A stretch of 64,000 nucleotides of DNA from Thermoleophilia bacterium (lineage in GTDB: Bacteria > Actinomycetota > Thermoleophilia > Miltoncostaeales > Miltoncostaeaceae): positions 1-64,000 of the forward strand of contig SHVE01000003.1 of assembly GCA_009694365.1 (NCBI GenBank), given 5' to 3'. The position numbers were made by a program, and so were the translations under genes. The notes below the pieces were generated by a model that saw only the letters and a program-made list of their open reading frames with translations, searched no databases and was not told the origin of the DNA. Of this stretch, positions 25,988 through 33,799 are shown piece after piece (within the stretch, counting starts at the first letter, position 1; every line of letters starts with the position of its first letter).

Positions 25988-26006
25988 ACGGTCGGCGCGC
26001 CACGGA

Positions 26007-26053
26007 CCCCCGGTGCCTGACACTTAACATTTGTTACGTGCCAGACACGGGGG
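26007..26053 (+). repeat. long imperfect hairpin containing the 25-bp dispersed element (copy 2)
   Basis: Bases 26012-26036 repeat the 16236-16260 element with one change (GGTGCCTGACAC, then TTAACATTTGTTA). The following CGTGCCAGACACGGGG folds back on it, so 26007-26028 can pair with 26032-26053 with a few mismatches. Placed 20 bases after the response-regulator stop, it may act as a terminator. It has no T-tract. Confidence 0.7.
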
Positions 26054-26179
26054 GAGTCCGCGCGCGGAGGGTCCCTTCCGTGACGTAGATATTGATTCCT
26101 GTCATAAGGAATACTTGTAATCGTGATCAGTCCCGATTACCGTCCCGGCCCTTCGACGGAGCCATGTGCCGGGAGGATC

Positions 26180-26977
26180 ATGGACGGGCCCGCCCTTCGC
26201 GTCATCGACGCGTGCAAGACATACGAGCGCAGTGAGCACATGGCCGTGCAACCCACGTCGTTCGACGTCGCGCGCGGGGAGTTCGTGAGCCTCGTCGGGC
26301 CGAGTGGGTGCGGCAAGTCAACGCTCCTCGGAATGATCGCCGGTCTGCTCGCGCCGGACTCCGGTCGTGTTGAGGCGCTCGGTGAGATCGTCACGGGCCC
26401 GGGTGACGGCCGCGCGATTGTGTTTCAGGACGCGGCGCTGTTTCCCTGGCTCACGCTTCGTGGCAACGTCGAATACGGCCTTCGTGCCCGAGGGGTTCCG
26501 AGACCTGAGCGTCGCGAGAAGGTGGACGCTGCACTGCGCATGGTGCATCTCGACCACGTCGCACAGAAGCACCCCCATGAGCTCTCCGGCGGTATGCGCC
26601 AACGCGCATCCATCGCACGTTCCCTCGTTCTGGACCCCGCGATTCTGCTGATGGACGAGCCCTTCAGCGCGCTCGACGCCCAGACCCGCACCATCCTCCA
26701 GGATGAGTTGCAGCGCATCTGGCTCGAAACCCGGCCCGCTGTGGTGTTCGTGACCCACAATCTCATCGAGGCCGCATTCCTATCTGACACCGTGCATCTG
26801 CTGTCGTCGTCGCCGGGGCGAATCGTGAAGACCTATGAGATCGACATCCCGCGACCGCGCGATGAGGCCGATCCCGCGCTTCTCGACCTCCGCCACGACA
26901 TGCTCGAGCGACTTCGTGCCGAGGTGGACGACGCCGCCCGACGCCGCGCAGAGATTGCCGAGGGGTCGGTCCTGTGA
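26180..26977 (+). CDS. ABC transporter ATP-binding protein (SsuB/TauB type)
   Basis: ATPase of an aliphatic sulfonate/taurine/nitrate-type importer (265 aa). Walker A GPSGCGKST, Q-loop in FQDAALFPWL, signature LSGGMRQRASIA, Walker B LLMDEPFSALD and switch VTHN are all intact. I start at ATG 26180, which is preceded by GGGAGG, rather than at the in-frame GTG 26123, where the sequence is unlike the family. An AT-rich patch at 26100-26122 probably holds the promoter. The permease start overlaps its stop (GTGA). Confidence 0.9.
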   Translation: MDGPALRVIDACKTYERSEHMAVQPTSFDVARGEFVSLVGPSGCGKSTLLGMIAGLLAPDSGRVEALGEIVTGPGDGRAIVFQDAALFPWLTLRGNVEYGLRARGVPRPERREKVDAALRMVHLDHVAQKHPHELSGGMRQRASIARSLVLDPAILLMDEPFSALDAQTRTILQDELQRIWLETRPAVVFVTHNLIEAAFLSDTVHLLSSSPGRIVKTYEIDIPRPRDEADPALLDLRHDMLERLRAEVDDAARRRAEIAEGSVL

Positions 26978-27804
26978 GCACGGAATTCGGTCGCCCCCGC
27001 GATTCCCGACACACCACGGGAGATCGGCTGGTGGCCATCGCCATGCAGATCGCGCGCAAGGGGTGGTTCGTTGCGCTCTTCGTCGGTATGTGGTGGCTGG
27101 TCACCGCAGCGGGATGGGTAGACCCCTACAAACTCCCGGGCCCCGGTGACGTGGTCTCAACCCTCGGCACCCTCTTCACCGAGCGCGCTCTGCTCGCAGA
27201 TGTCGCGGCCACGCTCCTCCGCCTGCTCGAGGGGTGGGGCATCGGTGTCGGCGCCGGCGTACTGCTGGGCCTCCTCACCGGCAGTTCACGGATTCTGGAA
27301 GACGGAATCCGTCCGGTCATCGCAGGCTTGCAGGCCGTTCCCACGATCGCCTTCCTTCCGCTGGCGATCCTCTGGTTCGGGTTCAACGGTACGGCGGTAC
27401 TGGTGATCACGGCCTTCGGCACGTTCAAGCCCATGGCCATCGCGACCTACTCCGCCATGCATCAGGTGTCTCCCACACTGATGATGGCCGGGCGCGCATT
27501 GGGCGCACGCGGCCTGTTTATGCAGCGCACTCTGGTGTTCCCGGCGATCGTTCCCAGCCTAGTGACGGGACTCAAACTGTCGTGGTCCTTCGCCTGGCGC
27601 GCGCTCATGGCCGCGGAGATCGTCGTGACCGGTGCGCAGGGGCTCGGCGGCGTTTTGGAGTTGGGTCGCGAGATCGGCGCCATCGACGTCGTCATCGCGG
27701 TGATCCTCGTCATCCTCGTGGTGGGAATCGTGTTCGAGCAGTTGGTGTTCGCCCGGCTGGAGCGGTGGGTCAATCGTCGCTGGGGGCTCGTGGGTGCGCG
27801 CTAG
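26974..27804 (+). CDS. ABC transporter permease (SsuC/TauC type)
   Basis: Inner-membrane permease (276 aa) with six predicted helices. The EAA-type coupling loop carries A-R-A-L-G-A-R-G-L-F-M-Q-R-T-L-V-F-P-A-I-V-P, which contacts the ATPase. The N-terminal GWVDPYKLPGPGDVVSTLG is characteristic of the sulfonate/nitrate permease family. It is coupled to the ATPase gene by GTGA and overlaps the binding-protein gene by 11 bases. Confidence 0.9.
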   Translation: MSTEFGRPRDSRHTTGDRLVAIAMQIARKGWFVALFVGMWWLVTAAGWVDPYKLPGPGDVVSTLGTLFTERALLADVAATLLRLLEGWGIGVGAGVLLGLLTGSSRILEDGIRPVIAGLQAVPTIAFLPLAILWFGFNGTAVLVITAFGTFKPMAIATYSAMHQVSPTLMMAGRALGARGLFMQRTLVFPAIVPSLVTGLKLSWSFAWRALMAAEIVVTGAQGLGGVLELGREIGAIDVVIAVILVILVVGIVFEQLVFARLERWVNRRWGLVGAR

Positions 27805-28783
27805 GCGCGCCGTCACGAGTCTCGTCGTCGCCGTGGGACTGATACTGGCTGCGACCGGGATCGCGGGTTGCGGGGACGGTGGCGGGCAGCCCGCCACCGT
27901 CCGTCTGGGCTTCCTGCTCAACGTCACCCATGGGCCGGCCATCCTCGCCATGCGTGGCGAGTTCGTGGGTGGGCTCGCGGGACTGCCCGTGGATGAGCAG
28001 GTGTTCGCGAACGGCGCGGAGGAGATCAGTGCGCTCCTCGGCGGATCGCTCGACGCTGCCTACGTCGGTCCGGGGCCATACCTCCTGGCCGAGAGCCGTG
28101 CTCCCGGTCGGCTGCGTCTCCTCGCTGGCGTGGCGGAGGGAGGCCAGGCGATGGTCGCTCGCCCCGGCACCGGCATCACGTCGCTGGCCGATCTCGACGG
28201 TCACGCGGTCGCGGTTCCGGCGCACGGCAACACCCAAGATCTCACCCTGCGCGTGCTGCTCGACCGGGCCGGCCTCCGCACGGAGGATGACGGTGGGAGT
28301 GTGAGGGTGATTCCGGTCAAGAGCGCGGCACTTCCCGCGGCGATGAGGGATGGTGTGGTGGACGCCGCGCTCGCATCCGAGCCCTACGCCGCGCGCCTCG
28401 TGGCCGATGGCGACGCAGCGCCGGTGCTCGATGTCAACCGGACGATCGGGCGATGGCGCATCCCCGCGACCCTTCTTGTCGTGACCGAGGCGTTCGCTCG
28501 CACCACGCCGGCCGCGGTACGTGCACTCATTACGGCGAACGCCCGTGCGGTGCTCCGGGCCGGTGCCAATCCGCAGGTGGTGGCGCGTGAGTTCAACCGC
28601 TTGCTCGCCGACTCGACCGGCAAGGAGTTAGACGTCGGGATGCTCGTCACGGCGCTTCGCGACACCACAATGACGACCCGGGTGTCCGCGATTGGCATGG
28701 CGCGCGTGCTCGAGGGCGCCGAGATCGCGGGGTACCTCGGGGGCCCCGTGTCGCCCGCAACCCTCCGTCCGCGTCCGGGGTGA
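27794..28783 (+). CDS. ABC transporter substrate-binding lipoprotein (SsuA/NMT1 type)
   Basis: Periplasmic-type binding protein anchored by a lipobox, TGIAGC (Cys26), 329 aa. The mature part follows the NMT1/SsuA pattern: V-R-L-G-F-L-L-N-V-T-H-G-P-A-I-L-A near residue 37, A-L-L-G-G-S-L-D-A-A-Y-V-G-P-G-P, and G-I-T-S-L-A-D-L-D-G-H-A-V-A-V-P. The genuine ligand (sulfonate, taurine, nitrate, pyrimidine precursor or other) cannot be told from sequence. The downstream ParA gene begins 74 bases after its stop and is probably a separate unit. Confidence 0.88.
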   Translation: MRARRAVTSLVVAVGLILAATGIAGCGDGGGQPATVRLGFLLNVTHGPAILAMRGEFVGGLAGLPVDEQVFANGAEEISALLGGSLDAAYVGPGPYLLAESRAPGRLRLLAGVAEGGQAMVARPGTGITSLADLDGHAVAVPAHGNTQDLTLRVLLDRAGLRTEDDGGSVRVIPVKSAALPAAMRDGVVDAALASEPYAARLVADGDAAPVLDVNRTIGRWRIPATLLVVTEAFARTTPAAVRALITANARAVLRAGANPQVVAREFNRLLADSTGKELDVGMLVTALRDTTMTTRVSAIGMARVLEGAEIAGYLGGPVSPATLRPRPG

Positions 28784-28857
28784 TGCCCCGAGGGAAGGAG
28801 TCGGCCTGCCCGTGTGGAAACGACAGGCGCATCGGCACACTTCCGGGAGGGCGAGAG

Positions 28858-29706
28858 ATGGCGCGTTCTGCGCGCGTACTGGCAATGGCGAATCAGAAAG
28901 GCGGTGTCGCAAAGACGACGTCGTCGCTGAGCCTTGCCGTCGGCCTCCACGAGAAGGGTCAACGGGTCCTCGTCGTGGACCTCGACCCCCAGAGCAACCT
29001 GTCTATGAGCCAGGGTATCGATGTTGAGAACCTGACCCATGGCATGTTCGACGTCTTGGTGAAGGCGATGCCGATTAGCGAGATCGTGCAGGTGCGTGAG
29101 ATCGACGTGGCCCCCGCCGGCATCGAACTCGCCGGAGCCGAACTCTCGCTGTCGAGCATGATCGGCCGCGAACGCGCTCTCGACCGCGCTCTCGCTCCGG
29201 TCAAGAGCCACTACGACTACATCATTCTCGACACGCCGCCGTCGCTCGGCCTGCTCACCATCAACGCGATGGTGGCCTCACACGGCATCATCGTCCCCGT
29301 GCAGTGCGAGTACCTCTCACTCCGCGGGCTCGCCCAGCTCACGCAGACGCTGGCCCAAGTGCAGGAGCACCTCAACCCCAATGTTGTGATCTTCGGCATC
29401 CTCCCCACCATGTACGACGGCCGCACCATGCACTGCCGCGAGGCGGTGGGCATGCTCGTCGACAACTTCGGCGATGTGGTGTTCCGCACCCGTATCGGTA
29501 AGACCGTGCGCTTCGCCGAAGCCCCGGTCCAGGGACAGAGCATCCTGGCCTACGACTCGTCCGGACAGTCCGCCCGTTGGTACCGTCAACTTGTGCGCGA
29601 GGTGCTCGAGCGGGATGGGGTCTGGAGCGACGACATCGAGCGCATGCGGCGCCCGGTGCGTCAGGTGCGCCCGCAGTCCGGAGTTGGCCTTAGGCTTGCG
29701 TCGTGA
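28858..29706 (+). CDS. parA: ParA/Soj-family ATPase
   Basis: Deviant Walker ATPase (282 aa) used in chromosome segregation or in positioning of cell-division or other complexes. ANQKGGVAKTTSSLSLA is the deviant Walker A with the signature lysine, VVDLDPQSNLS the A-prime motif, and IILDTPPSLGLLT the Walker B. ATG 28858 is 7 bases after GGGAGG, so the upstream in-frame extension from 28780 is not used. No ParB-type gene follows; instead ftsZ starts at the overlapping GTGA. The pairing with ftsZ suggests a role linked to Z-ring placement, like MipZ or other ParA-type positioners (inference). Confidence 0.9.
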   Translation: MARSARVLAMANQKGGVAKTTSSLSLAVGLHEKGQRVLVVDLDPQSNLSMSQGIDVENLTHGMFDVLVKAMPISEIVQVREIDVAPAGIELAGAELSLSSMIGRERALDRALAPVKSHYDYIILDTPPSLGLLTINAMVASHGIIVPVQCEYLSLRGLAQLTQTLAQVQEHLNPNVVIFGILPTMYDGRTMHCREAVGMLVDNFGDVVFRTRIGKTVRFAEAPVQGQSILAYDSSGQSARWYRQLVREVLERDGVWSDDIERMRRPVRQVRPQSGVGLRLAS

Positions 29707-31091
29707 AGAAGCAGTCGATGCGCGAGGGTCCGCTGGCGGACCTCTTTCGGAGCACCACCGGTGAGGGGGGTGCTCAGGGCCTCCAGTCGGAAGCCCCGAC
29801 GGACAGCCGCGCCTCGGACATTCCCCAGCGCATCGAGGGCTACGCGGTTGTTCGCGTGGTCGGTGTGGGCGGTGGTGGCTGCAACGCCGTGGATCGCATG
29901 GTGGAGGCCGGCCTGCGTGGTGTGGAGTTCGTCGCCATCAACACCGATCGTCAGGCGCTCGACTCGAGCCGCGCGGATGTCGTCATCCCCGTGGGCGCCG
30001 AGGTTACCCGCGGTCTCGGTACCGGCGGTGACCCCGCCATCGGCGAGATGGCTTTCCGTGAGAGCGAAGAGCACCTTCGCCGCGTTCTGCGCGGCAGTGA
30101 CCTCGTCTTCATCGCGGCCGGGGAGGGCGGTGGAACCGGCACCGGTGGTGCGCCGATTGTCGCCAAGGTGGTGCGCGAGCTCGGTGCGCTGGCCGTGGCC
30201 ATGGTCACCCGTCCGTTCGGCTTTGAGGGAAGCAAACGCGCCAACGTTGCCGAACTTGGGATCCAACACCTCAGCGATGCGGCGGACACCGTCATCGTCA
30301 TCCCCAACGACCGACTCATGACGGTTCTCGAACGCGGTACCAGCGTGGGGCAGGCGTTCGCGGTTGCCGACGATCTGCTGCGACAGGGCGTGCAGGGCAT
30401 CAGCGACCTCATCACCCTGCCGGGGCTCATCAACGTCGACTTCGCCGACGTGCGCACCATCCTCAAGGGCGCAGGTACTGCGCTCCTCGGCATCGGCTAC
30501 GCATCGGGCGGCAGTCGCGCCACGGATGCCGCCACGGCAGCTATCTCGTCGGCTCTGCTCGAGACCCCGGTGGACGGCGCACGCGGAATCCTGCTCGGTA
30601 TCACCGGTGGCCCCAATCTGTCGCTCGTTGAGGTGACCGAGGCCGCCCAGGTGGTGGCCGATGCCGCCGACCCGGACGCGAACATCATCTTCGGAGCGAC
30701 CATCGACGAGGACCTCGACGATCAGGTGTGGGTCACCGTGGTGGCGGCGGGTCTGTCCGGAACGCCCACCCGCGCCACCGGGACATCGACATCGTCACGC
30801 CCCTCGGCGACGCGCATTGAGCGTGGTCGTCGGGAGCGCCCCGCATCGAACATGGCGGCGGCGCCCGAGATCTCCGATCCGCCGGAGGCCCCGGATCTGT
30901 CGGCCGGTGTCCCGCCCCCAGTGCGCCCCCGTGGGGAGTCGGCGCCGGAGTCGGCGGACCCCGCCCCGCGACAGATCACCGAGGTCCCCCCGTCTCCCGC
31001 TGACGAATCATCACCTAACCTCTTCTCCACAGGAGACAATGCGCCGTCGTCCGGGTCAGGCGACCCCGACGTCGGCCCTCCAACCACCTGA
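29703..31091 (+). CDS. ftsZ: cell division protein FtsZ
   Basis: Tubulin-like GTPase forming the division ring (462 aa). GTP-binding features are VGGGGCNAVDRM near residue 60, NTDRQAL, TRGLGTGGDP and the tubulin signature GEGGGTGTGG, in the same form as mycobacterial FtsZ. The T7 synergy loop NVDFADVRTI is intact. The N-terminal 45 residues before the core are an extension, and the C-terminal about 105 residues are a Pro/Ser/Glu linker. The usual C-terminal peptide (D-x-x-x-P-x-F-L/M-R) is not recognisable; the protein ends DPDVGPPTT. It is not next to murC or ftsQ but is coupled to parA by GTGA. Another ftsZ elsewhere cannot be excluded. Confidence 0.95.
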   Translation: MKKQSMREGPLADLFRSTTGEGGAQGLQSEAPTDSRASDIPQRIEGYAVVRVVGVGGGGCNAVDRMVEAGLRGVEFVAINTDRQALDSSRADVVIPVGAEVTRGLGTGGDPAIGEMAFRESEEHLRRVLRGSDLVFIAAGEGGGTGTGGAPIVAKVVRELGALAVAMVTRPFGFEGSKRANVAELGIQHLSDAADTVIVIPNDRLMTVLERGTSVGQAFAVADDLLRQGVQGISDLITLPGLINVDFADVRTILKGAGTALLGIGYASGGSRATDAATAAISSALLETPVDGARGILLGITGGPNLSLVEVTEAAQVVADAADPDANIIFGATIDEDLDDQVWVTVVAAGLSGTPTRATGTSTSSRPSATRIERGRRERPASNMAAAPEISDPPEAPDLSAGVPPPVRPRGESAPESADPAPRQITEVPPSPADESSPNLFSTGDNAPSSGSGDPDVGPPTT

Positions 31092-31470
31092 CCCGACCCG
31101 CCCGGTGGTCCCGGGCACCCTCGTCATCAGGGTCCGCGATTCCGATCACGGGCTTGGATACCACGCCGCCGCATGGTCCGGCCGGTGACGTCGGCGATGA
31201 CTCAGGTGATCGCCGGTATGGTGGACGGGGCCTCCGGGCCGAGTGCGGAACGGCACGGTCCGCGGATCAATCCGGAGAGCGGTGGCATGGACATGGACGC
31301 CGCTCCTCCCGGGGCGGTAACCCCGGTGAAGAGGGATGATGGCGTCGGGCCCCGGCACGCGGGCACTCGTGACGTCGGCGGCCCTCGCGCGGTCGGGATA
31401 CCGACCGCGAACTCGCGGCGGGGCGCCACGCGTTATGCGGTGGCGGTGCTGCCGACATCGATGAGGACGG
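31092..31470. other. 379-bp spacer with one doubtful ORF
   Basis: A plus-strand frame at 31173-31478 (101 codons from ATG) has high third-position GC like real genes here, and ends just inside the next gene. It shows no domain, no ribosome site and low-complexity Gly/Ala/Arg composition, so it is not called. No repeat or RNA gene is seen. Confidence 0.3.
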
Positions 31471-31788
31471 ATGGGTGATGGTGCTGTGAGTACACGGATC
31501 GTGATGGTGGATGGGCAGAGGTACGAACTCCGCGCCGAGCCCCCCCGCTCGTCACTCACCGACGATGCCCACACCCTCTGGGGCTTCAACGTCCAGGTTA
31601 TTGAGGGAGGTACCCCCATCGCCATCAAGACCTGTTTTGTGGGGCGCGTCTCCATGCAGATGCGTCATCCCGATGCGCTCACCGGCACCGCCCAGGATAT
31701 TGCCGCCGCCGTCCATTCCCTCGCCTTCGACCGGGTGGCGGAGGGGCTTGCCAAGGGTGAGCTGGACGACGCGATCGTATTTGCCTAG
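31471..31788 (+). CDS. hypothetical protein
   Basis: A 105-residue soluble protein with a beta-rich N-terminal half (STRIVMVDGQRYELRAEPPR, then T-L-W-G-F-N-V-Q-V-I-E-G-G) and a helical C-terminal half (L-T-G-T-A-Q-D-I-A-A-A-V-H-S-L-A-F-D-R-V). Coding character is good and a hairpin sits right at its stop. The start is uncertain between ATG 31471 and GTG 31486. No family recognised. Confidence 0.6.
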   Translation: MGDGAVSTRIVMVDGQRYELRAEPPRSSLTDDAHTLWGFNVQVIEGGTPIAIKTCFVGRVSMQMRHPDALTGTAQDIAAAVHSLAFDRVAEGLAKGELDDAIVFA

Positions 31789-31807
31789 GTGTGCGGACCA
31801 CACACCT
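31787..31807 (+). terminator. hairpin at the stop codon of the 105-aa gene
   Basis: AGGTGTG pairs perfectly with CACACCT around a 7-base loop. The stem begins inside the stop codon. No T-tract follows. Confidence 0.45.
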
Positions 31808-32183
31808 GTGCGATACGACGTACCGTGCCGTCCCCTGAGTGAGGGGTGAACCCGCGGTACGCCGCCATTCTGAGAGGGTGCCGATGTCGGGTACAGATCC
31901 CTCGTGCGGTGGATGCCACCGTGACCGGTTCTCGGAGCGGATGATCACCCGGGGGTGATGAGTATCTGCGTCGGGGAAGGCATCGTGAGTGATGGCGACG
32001 CGAGGAACGGCGGAGGCGCGAGAGTATCTCGTGGCATCCCCGGGCTGTGCGCAGTGCATCATCCCCCGTCTCCGTTGGCCCCCGAGGGTGGGGAGCGCGG
32101 ACCGTCTCGTCCTCCCGAGCGCCCTTCGGGCGGCCGCGCGGACGAGACGGTCACCCGCGCACATGCCGCGAGGACGAGGCCGG
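31808..32183. other. intergenic spacer between convergent genes
   Basis: No open frame with convincing coding character was found. The stretch is notable only for the strong inverted repeat at 32101-32151, listed separately. Confidence 0.5.
32101..32151. terminator. 51-base nested inverted repeat
   Basis: ACCGTCTCGTC (32101-32111) and GACGAGACGGT (32141-32151) are perfect 11-bp inverted arms. Between them CGCCC-TTC-GGGCG forms a second hairpin at 32120-32132. It lies 32 bases beyond the stop of the minus-strand gene at 32184 and downstream of the plus-strand gene at 31471, so it could terminate both. Confidence 0.5.
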
Positions 32184-32693
32184 TCAGATAGGCGTCGTGC
32201 CCGCGGGGGACGGGCGCGGGCCACCGATCGCCACGGCCACCGCGACGGCCTCGGGGCGCTGATCGTTGGGGCAGGTGTCCACGATCCGCCATGCTTCCCG
32301 TGCGGCCCAACGCAGACGCTCGGCTTCGTCGGGCCGTCCCTTGGCATCGCGGGCCTCTGACCTGAGGTACTCCAGTACGTCGGACCGCTCGCGGTCGGAA
32401 ATCGCAGCTTGCGTGTAACCCCCACCGTGGCGCATCAGGATCCAGAAGACCAGTGCGAGCAACGGCAGCTTGATGGCCAGGAAGACGATGAGGGCGCCTA
32501 TTGCCAGCGTTTCGGGACCGGCGACGGCACCCGCGAATGAGACGACGATCGTCCCGCCCACCACCAGAGCGGCGAGGATTGCCACGGTGCCGAGCGCACG
32601 GGCCGCCCGCAGATCACCGTTGGTGTCGTAGTAGCGGCGCACGATCCAGGAATTCTTCGCCGCCCGTGCCCGTGTGTCGCGCTCGATCCCCAT
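32184..32693 (-). CDS. hypothetical two-helix membrane protein
   Basis: A 169-residue protein. A basic N terminus (residues 1-32) is followed by two transmembrane helices (about 35-58 and 65-88, with GALIVFLAIKLPLLALVFWI). A cytoplasmic-type helical tail is rich in Arg/Glu (RERSDVLEYLRSEARDAKGR, then E-A-E-R-L-R-W-A-A-R-E-A-W-R-I-V-D). No family recognised. It is downstream of ygfZ on the same strand, separated by a repeat array of about 200 bases. Confidence 0.65.
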   Translation of the reverse strand: MGIERDTRARAAKNSWIVRRYYDTNGDLRAARALGTVAILAALVVGGTIVVSFAGAVAGPETLAIGALIVFLAIKLPLLALVFWILMRHGGGYTQAAISDRERSDVLEYLRSEARDAKGRPDEAERLRWAAREAWRIVDTCPNDQRPEAVAVAVAIGGPRPSPAGTTPI

Positions 32694-32790
32694 CAGAGGG
32701 CGACGGTATCACCGAGGCACGTGGGATCCCGTGGTGCGGGCGGAGGAATCGCGACACCATGGGCGATGTGCACGGAGGTGGTCAGAGCGG

Positions 32791-32953
32791 GCGGCAGCAG
32801 CGTTTCGGGCGTGCCCCCGACATGCCCGGGAGCCACCCGGTGTGAGACACCGTCCGGCGGCAGGAGCATTCCGGGAGTGTCTGCCACCACGACACCTCAG
32901 GACCGAACGTGGCGAGGGCCAGGCAGCAGCAGCGTTCCGGGGGTGCCTGACAC
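32791..32953. repeat. three-unit repeat array with exact 66-bp period
   Basis: Three imperfect 32-bp units start at 32791, 32857 and 32923, exactly 66 bases apart. The shared core is GCGGCAGSAGCRTTYCGGG followed by GTGYCYGMCA, and each unit ends in a half or whole GTGTC/GACAC-type palindrome. The third unit lies inside the 3' end of ygfZ and encodes part of its C terminus. The 34-bp stretches between units are not alike. Confidence 0.75.
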
Positions 32954-33799
32954 CGATACCCCCGGGGTGCCCCATGCCTCGCGCCGCACCATCGCGAGCG
33001 CGACCCAGCCGGTTCCCGGAACATCGATCGCGCTGGTCACCTGCCCGACCACCGTCCCATCGTCCATGAGCACCTCGGACCCGGGCGTTACCGGCCCCGC
33101 CACCGCGATACGCGAGAGGCGGCGGTTGGGATGCCCCCGGTAGTGGAGGCGGGCAACGGTCTCCTGCCCGAGGTAACAGCCCTTGTCAAACGAGACGGCA
33201 CCCTCGAGACCGGCCTCCTGCACCAGCGTCTTGTCGCCGGTGTCCACGCCAATACGCGGCACCCCGGCACTGATCCGGAGCACCTCGAGCACGTCCGGGG
33301 GCGCGAGCGGCACCCCTGCCCGGGCGGCGAGGGCGTGGGGGTCATCGGTGATGACCTCAACGGTGCCGGGCACGACGCCGGGCACCACGGGGTCGTTCCC
33401 GGCACGCAGGGTGGCGATGGCGGCGCCACCCACGACTAACACATGTACCTCCTCGGGACCCATCACCGCAGCATCCTCCGACACGTGGTGGGCTATCACC
33501 TGGGCGACTCCGTCCGGGGCGGGAGGCGGATCGAGTAGAAGGGTGAACGCCTCGGACTCGTCGCGCATGACACTCATGCGCGCGAGGAGGTGCCCACGGG
33601 CGTCGAGCACGAGCGACTCGGTAGCGCCGCCCACGGGGAGCGCTGCGATGTCGGCGGTGAGGAGACCCTGCAGCAACGCCTGTGCGTCAGGTCCCTCGAC
33701 CCATGCGATGCGACGCGGTGCCACGACGGCGGCGCCCGACCCGCCGGGGGCCATCCGGATCACCGCATCCGCGACGGACATCGCCGCGGGACGGGTCAC
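32897..33799 (-). CDS. ygfZ: folate-binding protein YgfZ
   Basis: GcvT-like folate-binding protein (300 aa) that assists maturation or repair of Fe-S cluster enzymes. The diagnostic KGCYLGQETVARLHYRG motif with its conserved Cys is present near residue 204, following G-V-P-R-I-G-V-D-T. The frame is open much further upstream, but that part is the antisense-frame shadow of the LON-domain gene, so I start at GTG 33799, which overlaps that gene's stop (GTGA). The last about 20 residues (GVSVSGTPGTLLLPG...) are encoded by a repeat unit and are unlikely to be ancestral. Confidence 0.9.
   Translation of the reverse strand: MTRPAAMSVADAVIRMAPGGSGAAVVAPRRIAWVEGPDAQALLQGLLTADIAALPVGGATESLVLDARGHLLARMSVMRDESEAFTLLLDPPPAPDGVAQVIAHHVSEDAAVMGPEEVHVLVVGGAAIATLRAGNDPVVPGVVPGTVEVITDDPHALAARAGVPLAPPDVLEVLRISAGVPRIGVDTGDKTLVQEAGLEGAVSFDKGCYLGQETVARLHYRGHPNRRLSRIAVAGPVTPGSEVLMDDGTVVGQVTSAIDVPGTGWVALAMVRREAWGTPGVSVSGTPGTLLLPGPRHVRS

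Noticed and set aside
29703..31091. GEGGGTGTGG in FtsZ as an abnormal tubulin signature
   Set aside because: The Glu in place of the E. coli/Bacillus Met is the normal mycobacterial/actinobacterial form, so it marks lineage rather than a defect.
32791..32953. Possible CRISPR array (three 32-bp repeats, 34-bp spacers)
   Set aside because: The repeats differ from each other at many positions, one is coding sequence of ygfZ, and no cas gene is nearby. The even 66-bp period fits a decayed tandem or coding-derived repeat better.
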